64,000 nt of DNA from Citrobacter freundii (GTDB lineage Bacteria > Bacteroidota > Bacteroidia > Chitinophagales > Chitinophagaceae). Shown one piece after another: positions 9,170-17,000 of the stretch; the first letter of the stretch is position 1, and each line of letters starts with the position of its first letter. The notes beneath the pieces were generated by a model that was not told the DNA's origin, ran no database searches, and saw only the letters and a list, made by a program, of their open reading frames with translations. The DNA lies in contig QFQQ01000002.1 of NCBI GenBank assembly GCA_003243445.1, forward strand, positions 1 to 64,000, written 5' to 3'. The translations under genes and the position numbers were made by a program.

Positions 9170-10183
9170 TTAGCGTAGCAGGGTGAATGTGCCCTTGCGT
9201 ACAAAAGTTTGCTTCAGAATAAAGTCATAGAATTCTGAGTAATAAACATAAGCACCGACAGGTTGCTGTTTCCCCCTGAAAAATCCGTCCCAACCGGCTG
9301 AGGGGTCTTTTGTACTGAAGACTGTTTCTCCGTTACGATTATATATCAACAGCTTGTATTCAGGCACGGGGCAAAAGCAGGCGGCTTTGTATTTGTCGTT
9401 CTTACCGTCGTTATTGGGAGTGAATGCGGTTGGAAATTGAACACAGCGGTCTTCACATTCCACGGCCATTACGGTGTCCCGGCTGCTGCCGCACATATTT
9501 TCCGCATACAAACTATAGGTTCCGCGACCGGGCGCGAGCATGGAAGGTCCCTCAATACCGTTGTTCCAGATATAATCAGTTCCCGGCTCGGGCACCACTT
9601 GCAGCGTAATACCCGCTGCCCCGCATGGAATGATGAAAGCTTCCCCAAGATCAAATTTTGGTTTATCTATCACTTTTACTTCTACTGGAATACGTGGACT
9701 TTCGCAACCGCGGATCGTTTGAGAAAACCAGTAAATGGCCCGTCCGGTGTCGACAGTGGAAAGATGAGGCGTTCCGGGATTAGGCGTTCCTCCAACCGGA
9801 TCCGTATACCATAAGACATTCTGCCCGTCTACATTCATGGGCAAGGGCGGCTGTCCTTTACAAAGCGTAAGATTGCCAATTACGGGAGATAATAAAAATG
9901 AATTGAACAGAACAACGACTGTATCTGAGCGGGTGCATCCACCGACCGTGATATCCAACCAGTATTTTCCATTAAAACTCACCGTCAGCGGATTGGAAGC
10001 CTCTGTTGTTGACCAGGAATAAGTTGCTCCGGGTACAACGGGTGCGTTTAATTGGAATGTACTGCCTTGGCAGACAACAATAGTATCGTCCGCAAAGAAG
10101 GAATCAGGTATAGCACATGGCTGAGTCCTTGCTGCTCCGAAAAGGAATAGCATGGAGATCAGCACGCTGGTGGTTCTCTTCAT
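9170..10183 (-). CDS. Secreted protein with gliding-motility-type C-terminal domain (T9SS type B)
   Basis: A 337-aa secreted protein. ATG 10183 opens a signal peptide (MKRTTSVLISMLFLFGAART). Residues about 25-230 form Ig-like or PKD-like beta domains with paired cysteines (CQGSTFQL, YSWSTTEASN, CGSSRDTVMA). The end (about 250-337) is the CHU_C-type sorting domain: FPTAFTPNNDGKNDKYKA, LLIYNRNGETVFST, GWDGFFRGKQQPVGAYVY. That tail directs T9SS secretion and surface attachment or release. The upstream in-frame ATG at 10261 is rejected. Its ligand or role is unknown; gliding and adhesion proteins share this tail. Confidence 0.85.
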   Translation of the reverse strand: MKRTTSVLISMLFLFGAARTQPCAIPDSFFADDTIVVCQGSTFQLNAPVVPGATYSWSTTEASNPLTVSFNGKYWLDITVGGCTRSDTVVVLFNSFLLSPVIGNLTLCKGQPPLPMNVDGQNVLWYTDPVGGTPNPGTPHLSTVDTGRAIYWFSQTIRGCESPRIPVEVKVIDKPKFDLGEAFIIPCGAAGITLQVVPEPGTDYIWNNGIEGPSMLAPGRGTYSLYAENMCGSSRDTVMAVECEDRCVQFPTAFTPNNDGKNDKYKAACFCPVPEYKLLIYNRNGETVFSTKDPSAGWDGFFRGKQQPVGAYVYYSEFYDFILKQTFVRKGTFTLLR

Positions 10184-10380
10184 GGTATTGGAAAGGTGTT
10201 TCAGGTCGCAACGGCTGTCCGTTAATAACAATAATCTTACCAAAAGACAAAAAGCGATCAATTATCCCGGATAATAAGAAGAAATACTTCGGAACTCTTC
10301 CGGGCATTTATGAAAACATCCCTCCCGCTGGCGCATGCAAGCATCTTTCAGTACTTTGTAGGCTGAGACACACCACCAAC

Positions 10381-10785
10381 ATGAAACAACAATTTACCGA
10401 ACGTCACCAGAACCTTTGTACATATACCGGCGTCTTTGGCGCCTTGATCGCCGCCACATCTTTGATCCAACTGCTGAAGTATACCAACAGTCATTGGATG
10501 GCATATGTACTCTTATCCGTTTATTCGTTTGGCGTTGCCGCTTTCATTTTATTGGCTGTGCAAAAAACATATTCACCGGTACTGATCATCATCAGCACTG
10601 CGCTGTCAATGATCACAGTCGCATTCATCACCATCACAGGCTTCTATTCTCCGATACTGATCCTTCACTTTCTCTATGGCGTAGCAATATGCGTTGTATT
10701 GTACATGGAGAATATACCCCGGTTTTTAAAAACCCAGGCATTGCTGAAAAGAGAGGAGGCGATGGAGTGGAGGGATAAACTGTAA
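10381..10785 (+). CDS. Small four-helix membrane protein, hypothetical
   Basis: A 134-aa inner-membrane protein from ATG 10381 with four predicted hydrophobic segments (about residues 14-32, 40-60, 66-84, 88-104) and a charged cytoplasmic tail ending in EEAMEWRDKL. No family is recognised. The frame is open for 264 nt upstream, but that part is antisense to the gliding-type gene and has no signal. The nonamer palindrome N1-1 starts 17 bp after its stop and separates it from the convergent MFS gene. Confidence 0.6.
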   Translation: MKQQFTERHQNLCTYTGVFGALIAATSLIQLLKYTNSHWMAYVLLSVYSFGVAAFILLAVQKTYSPVLIIISTALSMITVAFITITGFYSPILILHFLYGVAICVVLYMENIPRFLKTQALLKREEAMEWRDKL

Positions 10786-10802
10786 GTAAAGATTGTACGG
10801 AG

Positions 10803-10943
10803 AGAGGTTCCAGGGGTTCAAGAAGTTCCAGAAGTTCCATAGGTTGCTCCGCGGACTGAAGGGCGTATCACTTCAGGAAGAACCTCTGGAACCTCTGGAA
10901 CTTCTTGAACCTATGGAACCCCTGGAACCTTTGGAACCCCTCT
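10803..10943. repeat. Nonamer palindromic element N1-1 (TTCCAGAGG units)
   Basis: The left arm 10803-10845 is a run of degenerate TTCCAGAGG 9-mers and the right arm 10881-10943 is the complementary CCTCTGGAA run. The loop begins GGTTGCTCCGCGG and ends with CTTCAGGAAGAACC, a core shared with other N1 copies. It fills the gap between two convergent genes. Confidence 0.88.
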
Positions 10944-10947
10944 GCCC

Positions 10948-12219
10948 CTATTCAAAACTAAGCGTCTCACCCTCCGGTTTAGCCTCGGGCTTAACATTCT
11001 GCCTGTTCCTGATCACCACGCTTATGCGGTATACAAAGATCACACACACCAGTATGGCCACGCTTACAACAATGCCCAACACGGGATAATGCTGGAGTGG
11101 CGCCGCTTTGGTTGGTTGCGATACGATGAAACCGGCGGCAATAGCTGCAATACCACCCGCCATCTGCTGCAACGATCCGTTGATGCTCATGAAAGCCCCA
11201 CGATCACGCATTTCAGGAATACTTGTAGTAAGCGCCATTGCCGGAATGATACGGCTCATGATACCCATGAAGAGGATCATGTTGATCACAATGATCTCCC
11301 ATAATGGGATCGGGGGAAGATTTGTGTAGACAATGATCATAATGATCGCCAGTATAGAACCGCCCGCAAATAGCTTGAATTTATCGATCCTATCAGCCAG
11401 TCTTCCCACCATCGGCATGATCACGATCGAAGCAATACCTGTACATAAAAAGATCATCGGCAATTGCTCCTGCGGAATATGCAGGTTGTTCACCAAATAA
11501 GCGCTGCCAAAAGGCATCAGCATAAAACCGCCGACAGACAGTAATGCAGTCGCGGTAAATCCGATCCTGTATGTGCGGTTTGCCAGTGTATGCCAGAAAT
11601 GCATCAATACGGATTTTTCCGATTGCAATTTCAGGTGTGCTGTTACCGGGCGCATTTTTAAAATGATCACGATCAGGATGATTGCCGCCAGTGCAACGAT
11701 CATCAGAAACGCAGCGTGCCAGTCCCACAATGTGGCAAAATATAAGCCGGCGGGAATACCCAATACCTGACTGGCTGCAAAACCCATCTGTACAGTACCC
11801 ATCACACGGCCGCGTTGCGCCGGTTCAAAAATATCAGTGATGATCGCCATTGAGATCGCACCGATCACGCCGCCAAATAAACCGGTAATGATGCGTGCAA
11901 TCAGCAATGCATGATAAGTATTGGCCATCGCACAGGCAAATGTGCCGGCAATAAATCCGATATAGAAAAACACCAGCAATTTTTTACGGTCAAATTTATC
12001 AGCAAAACCAGCAGCGATAATACCGGAAGTACCCGCACTGAATGCATAAGCTGATACGACTGTACCGAATTGAGAAGGTGTAATATCAAGTCCTTTCATC
12101 AGGATATCACCTAATGGAGAAAGAACCATGAAGTCGAGCACGACGGTGAATTGCAATAAGGCAAGCAGTGCCATTACCAGTACCTGGTAAGGGCTAAGGG
12201 AAATGGTTTGTTTTTTCAT
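10948..12219 (-). CDS. MFS transporter, DHA1-type efflux
   Basis: A 423-aa major facilitator with 12 hydrophobic segments and a central cytoplasmic loop near residues 185-215. Family hallmarks are DFMVLSPLGDILMKGL in helix 1, the A-loop ADKFDRKKLLVFF between helices 2 and 3, and a second copy GRLADRIDKFKLF. It most resembles proton-driven DHA1 drug or sugar efflux pumps; substrate unknown. It lies 89 bp downstream of the tetR-type gene on the same strand, so it is probably the regulator's target and shares its promoter. A nonamer palindrome starts 5 bp beyond its stop. Confidence 0.88.
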   Translation of the reverse strand: MKKQTISLSPYQVLVMALLALLQFTVVLDFMVLSPLGDILMKGLDITPSQFGTVVSAYAFSAGTSGIIAAGFADKFDRKKLLVFFYIGFIAGTFACAMANTYHALLIARIITGLFGGVIGAISMAIITDIFEPAQRGRVMGTVQMGFAASQVLGIPAGLYFATLWDWHAAFLMIVALAAIILIVIILKMRPVTAHLKLQSEKSVLMHFWHTLANRTYRIGFTATALLSVGGFMLMPFGSAYLVNNLHIPQEQLPMIFLCTGIASIVIMPMVGRLADRIDKFKLFAGGSILAIIMIIVYTNLPPIPLWEIIVINMILFMGIMSRIIPAMALTTSIPEMRDRGAFMSINGSLQQMAGGIAAIAAGFIVSQPTKAAPLQHYPVLGIVVSVAILVCVIFVYRISVVIRNRQNVKPEAKPEGETLSFE

Positions 12220-12308
12220 TTGTCAGAGTTGATTCGTTCAATATTTCTCAGAAGTGCAAACGTCTTTAAGTATGTCACTTCCATCAATTATCTTCCGGTG
12301 AATGCGCA

Positions 12309-12902
12309 TTATTTTCTGGTCAGTGCCATAAGCACCCGGTCAAAGGTTTCCCATAATATCTTCCAGGAAAAAGCAAAAGGGCGGCCTCCGATACTTCGTC
12401 CTTCATGACTGAAGCGAAGCAGCGTATAAAGCGGTCCATAAGCAATACTCCAGAATACTTCCACGGGCATCGGGTCGATCTCTTTATTCTTTACAGCGTT
12501 CTTCATAAAGCTGCCCATAGCATCTGACAAAACTTTTGTCGCTGAAGGAAAGATATCTCCATGATACGTTGAGCTGCGAAGCTGTTCAAAAAAAAGCGAT
12601 ACTTCCGGATGAGCAAGTACATAAGATGCACGATTCTTCCATTGCGTGCGCAAACCTTCCGCAAATGACATGGAAGGATCAAAACCTTTCAGTATTGCCT
12701 CATTCATCTTGGCCATCTGTTCAATGGCAATTGCCACGATCAGATCATCCTTATCCTTATAATAGATATAAAGGGTGGCAACGGAAATATCACAGGCTTT
12801 AGCAAGCTTGTTCATACTAAAACCTTCAAAGCCCTCCTTACCGAGGACCATGATAGCACGCTTTTTTACCAGCTCTTCTTTTGAGACGTCGCGGATACGC
12901 AT
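12309..12902 (-). CDS. TetR/AcrR family transcriptional regulator
   Basis: A 197-aa one-domain repressor type. The N-terminal helix-turn-helix (about residues 10-55) reads GFEGFSMNKLAKACDISVATLYIYYKDKD in pieces typical of the family; the C-terminal part is the helical ligand-binding and dimer domain. It is the first gene of a tetR-MFS pair and probably represses both. A perfect 14-bp palindrome (12917-12930) sits just upstream of its -7 box, so binding would block RNA polymerase and the gene should be autoregulated. The -7 box ends 4 nt before the ATG, so the mRNA is probably leaderless. The inducing ligand is likely an efflux substrate. Confidence 0.9.
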   Translation of the reverse strand: MRIRDVSKEELVKKRAIMVLGKEGFEGFSMNKLAKACDISVATLYIYYKDKDDLIVAIAIEQMAKMNEAILKGFDPSMSFAEGLRTQWKNRASYVLAHPEVSLFFEQLRSSTYHGDIFPSATKVLSDAMGSFMKNAVKNKEIDPMPVEVFWSIAYGPLYTLLRFSHEGRSIGGRPFAFSWKILWETFDRVLMALTRK

Positions 12903-12906
12903 GCCG

Positions 12907-12914
12907 CAAAGATA
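12907..12914 (-). promoter_or_regulatory. Promoter -7 box of tetR-MFS
   Basis: Minus-strand TATCTTTG, an exact TAnnTTTG match, ends 4 nt before the ATG at 12902. Confidence 0.7.
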
Positions 12915-12916
12915 AG

Positions 12917-12930
12917 TGAATGTTCATTCA
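12917..12930. promoter_or_regulatory. Probable TetR operator
   Basis: TGAATG-TT-CATTCA is a perfect 6-2-6 palindrome, the symmetry bound by TetR/AcrR dimers. It abuts the -7 box at 12907-12914, inside the promoter spacer. Confidence 0.75.
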
Positions 12931-12958
12931 TTTATGATTTTTTTCCTGTTGAAGTTTT

Positions 12959-13073
12959 GGTTCCAGGAGTTCCAGAGGTTCCAGGGGTTCCAGAAGTTGC
13001 TCCGCAGTTAGCAAGGTATAACAGTCCGGAAGAAGCTCTGGAACCTTTGGAACTCTTGGAACTCCTGGAACCC
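12959..13073. repeat. Nonamer palindromic element N1-2
   Basis: The left arm 12959-12998 (TTCCAGAGG-like units) faces the right arm 13032-13073 (CTTTGGAAC-like units). The loop starts with GTTGCTCCGCAG and ends with GGAAGAAGC, the N1 core. It begins about 30 bp upstream of the TetR operator and ends 10 bp beyond the stop of the methyltransferase gene. Confidence 0.87.
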
Positions 13074-13083
13074 TTTACCCCCC

Positions 13084-13779
13084 TTACTTGATCCCACTGA
13101 TGAACACCATACTCCCTACAGAGTAATGCTGAATCCTTCCCGTGTGCAGTTGAAAGAGTGCAATGATCTCGCGGCTGCTCATGGCTGCGGCGAATTCATT
13201 CTTTTTTTGAAGAAGCCGTATGTATGCTTTACTAAGCGGACGGTCATTGGTAAGTACCGAAATATGAAAGCTGCCGCCTTTCTTTAAGATCCGAAGAAAT
13301 TCCTGGATAAAGGCATGCTTATTATCAAACAAATGAAGCATACCGAAACTGACTACATTATCTACCGCACCATCAAGAAATGGAAGCCTGAATGCATCTG
13401 CCTGCAGGAGCGTGAGATGATCGGATAATTTTTCCCGGTGCTGCATCAGCCGGTACTTGCCTATCCGCAACATCTCCAGCGATATATCTGCCAGCACAGT
13501 GTATTGCCTGCGTGATGCATATAAGCCCGATGTTTGAACCAATCCTCCACAACCCACATCAACCACCGTACCTTCACAAGTTGCAAGCACTTCTCTTGCA
13601 TAATGTATATAGTCCGCAGGTCGTGTTCCCCACATGATCTTATTGTAAAAATAATTACCGACAAGGAACTCATATAGCCGTGCTTTCCGGTTATAGGAAG
13701 TTTTAGGCGGATTATCGAGACTGGAGTAAATATTTGATTCAATCTTTCGCACAGGTGAGTTCACCAGGTATTGTATCAT
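13084..13779 (-). CDS. Class I SAM-dependent methyltransferase
   Basis: A 231-aa methyltransferase of the UbiE/Methyltransf_11 type. SAM-binding motif I is VVDVGCGG (about residue 75), the acidic end of strand 2 is ADISLEML, and the post-motif ADAFRLPF and VDNVVSFGMLHLF correspond to motifs II and III. It should move a methyl group from SAM to a small molecule or lipid; the substrate cannot be told. The N-terminal KARLYEFLVGNYFYNKIMWG resembles the leading helix of UbiE-like enzymes. No obvious partner gene lies near. It is probably not cotranscribed with the subtilisin gene upstream, as a terminator separates them. Confidence 0.85.
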   Translation of the reverse strand: MIQYLVNSPVRKIESNIYSSLDNPPKTSYNRKARLYEFLVGNYFYNKIMWGTRPADYIHYAREVLATCEGTVVDVGCGGLVQTSGLYASRRQYTVLADISLEMLRIGKYRLMQHREKLSDHLTLLQADAFRLPFLDGAVDNVVSFGMLHLFDNKHAFIQEFLRILKKGGSFHISVLTNDRPLSKAYIRLLQKKNEFAAAMSSREIIALFQLHTGRIQHYSVGSMVFISGIK

Positions 13780-13852
13780 CCCTTCCTTATTAAATTAATC
13801 AGAGCTCCCGTAAAAAGCGGGATATGGTCACATTTGCGGATTGAAATTAAAA

Positions 13853-13876
13853 ATGGCCGGATGATTATCCGGCCAT
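13853..13876 (-). terminator. Terminator downstream of the 1791-aa protease gene
   Basis: Perfect 10-bp stem ATGGCCGGAT (13853-13862) / ATCCGGCCAT (13867-13876) with a GATT loop. On the minus strand it is followed by TTTTAATTTC. It separates the protease gene from the methyltransferase gene. The remaining intergenic sequence (13780-14027) shows only a further short GGCC-rich inverted repeat. Confidence 0.7.
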
Positions 13877-14027
13877 AAGGTGAACGTATTGTTAAAAGAA
13901 GATGATGAACCGGCATTCGATCCCGCCGGATCAAAAGAACCTAAGTGTTTTCATTTACACCACTTATTATCAGTTAGCAAAACCCGGCCATTTATTATCG
14001 GCCATCAATGAACACCATAGCATCCAT

Positions 14028-17000
14028 CTATAGCTTGATCAGGCGGAAACTGCTTTTCTTATTACCGGCAGAGACTTCCAACAGATATACGCCCTGTGCA
14101 AAGCGTGTTTCCGTAAGGTTAAGCGGGATCTTCTGCACAAAACCCGTTGCCTGCTGTTGCATTCTGCTCACCTGTCGTCCATTCACATCATGGATGCGTA
14201 TATCGATCGATTCACCCAATGCAGCCTGGCAAACAAGATTGAACATTCCTTTTGAAGGGTTAGGATATAATTGCCAGCTGATCTCCTCGTTGAATACAAC
14301 CGGGCGAACAGCGGAATATTTGAACGTCCCGTTCTGATCAACCATTTTCAACCTGTAATATCTGACACCAGTCTTATTACTTTCTTTATCCACGAAATTA
14401 TACCGCGCTCCATTGGGTTGGTTTTCACTTGCCACCCTGGCCAAAGGCGAAAATGCCTGTTGAGACAATGCAATATTTCCCTTGGCAAGTTCAACATCAT
14501 AATATGCTGAATTGATCTCGCTTGCTGTTGTCCAGTCAAGCCTCACATCGTTGCCGGCTTTCACCGCAGTAAAGTTTGTCAACTCAACCGGTAATGCCTG
14601 GTTATTATCCGGACCTCCGTTGCTCAACCAGAATTCGGAAAAATCTTTCACCCTGAACTCTGCATAATACCCATCGCCATATGGCACTTTTACCGCGTTC
14701 GCGATAAATTCCCAATTTCCACTCACATCATCAGTCAGGCTACCGTTCTCCAGCGTTTTATTCGGATCATCATATTTCGAAACACCGAGCTCGTACGCTG
14801 ATGCTGGTTTTGAACAAAGGCCACAACCCGTAGCATTCAGCAATTGTTCTGTTTCAAGATCGGTAAAAAAGAAGCGGATAATTGCAGAATCAGGCAGCGT
14901 GGTTTGTGTTGGCTTGATCGTGATATTCCGGTTGTGATAGTACTGATTATTTGCATTACGGACAGCGCTGGTATTGATGAATGCCTGTGCAACTGTATTA
15001 CCAAGATTCTGTCCCGCGGGGTTTATTGATGCGATCACTTTTCCGCCATCGGTGAAATGGATCCAATTGTTGCCGCTCACACCCGGCTGCGTAACTGCAT
15101 TGCTCGAAGGTGTACTGTCGAAAATATCAAACTGTTTGTCATAGATATGGATATCATCCACCGCAATACCTTCCCTGCTCGTATAAGGATCTGCCTGCAT
15201 TACAAAACGAAGCCGCAGCCGGTTCAATCCGGTTGGTAATGGTATCGTTGCCACATGCCATCTTGTATAATTCTGAACGTTCCAAACCTGTGTACCGCCA
15301 TAATTTTTATTATACCAGTTTGTTCCCTGACCTGCCGCACCAAGTTTTGTCCATGTCTGACCGTCTGCGGAATACTCTACATAAGCAGCGTCGCAAAGTG
15401 TACCACCGCAATCTTCAAGATCAAGCGCGATACTTAAACTCAATGTAGGATTCGTCATGCCTGTAATATCAAAACATGGCGAGTAGAGATAAGATAACTC
15501 CCCATCATTATAATTACCATATAAACTCGTCTTCCAGGCTTTTGTACCACTTGCCGCTTTGGCGATACGGGTAGAGATTGGTGTTCCATACTGCCATGTG
15601 CTTCTTGTGCCTGATCCATACCAGTAACCTTCATCTGTTTCAAAATTCTGGAGATATGGGAACGAGGCGATGATCGGTGAATTGATGAGATCAACGGTTG
15701 CCGTATCGTTGAGTTTATAAGAATCGGACGGAAGCGCGATCCATGTTTTCAGCGTATGACTTCCCGGATTTGCCAGGTTAGCGGTTGCGGCAAACGTATA
15801 GGTGATCGTTGTATTTCCCGGAATGGTAGTGATCGTTTCATTGATCACCGTACCACCATCTATCTGCATGCGAACCGGAATATTGTTGATAGCAGCGGCA
15901 GCACTGTTTCTTACGATCACTTTCACCGGCACATTTCCGTTAAGCCCGCAACTTGCCGCAACCGGCGTATCAACCATCACCAATTGGATATCATTATTCA
16001 CCTGGTAAAGATGAATGTCATCAAACGTATATCCCGCCGCAGATTCATTGTCCGCTGTAAGGACCTGTCCCCACTGCCCCCAACGGACCTGTGTACTTGA
16101 TGAAAAATTCTGACTGTTGGCTGCCAGCAATGTACGAAGCTCAATGCTGGATGATTGTTTGAAAATACCGGCCGCTTCCTGATTTGCATACAGATCATAT
16201 GCTTCTATCCAGTTGTCTGTATCACTTCCGCGGATCCAGACCTTATTAGCTGGATGCGGCAGCTGACCATGTTGCTTGAATTGAAAATCAAGACGGATAT
16301 CATCTGTTGCTGCATTGTATGATTGCAGATTAAAAGTCGCCGTGAGTGAATCAGCCGTACCTGCCGGAATATACCTGTCCGCATCAAGCGTGATCGCGCG
16401 GTTGCCTGAATAAGCGATGCCGCTATTTACAAATGTTCTGATACGGCTGTAAACAGATGATCCCTGAAAATCGTATCTGTCCAACCCGATCAACCCTGTC
16501 TGTGCAGTCGTATAACTCTGAACAGGTGCGGTCTCCATATTATCCAGGAAATCCGTTGCAAGGTTGATCGCCACGTTATCCAGTTGCTTATATGTAGCGA
16601 CCAATGTATCATTTGCCGAAACCGGATCGCCCGGATAGGAAACATTTACGGTGAGCGGATAAGTGCCGACAGCAGACATATCTGCCGTTGCGGCAAATGT
16701 GTATGAATAAGTTCCGCCTGCCGCAATGTTCGGGCTGATAATTGTTTCATTGACTGCAGGTGATGCCCCTATCTTATATCTTACGGGAATATCACCGGTA
16801 GTAGGCGCATCATCCAGGTTCTTGATACTGATCGTAATATTTACCGCAGATGAAAGCGCTGTGCTGGTAAATCTTCTTCCTGAACTTGCAGGAGAAACGA
16901 TCGCATCTATCTTCAGGTCATTATCACTGATCGTACCCGCACAGGTACCTGAATTAGGCTGGCGGCTGATCGCTCCGGAGCGCCAGCCGGGAGCGCCATT

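Noticed and set aside
10117..10380. Extension of the 134-aa membrane protein frame upstream
   Set aside because: It is antisense to the signal peptide and promoter of the gliding-type gene and lacks membrane or family features.
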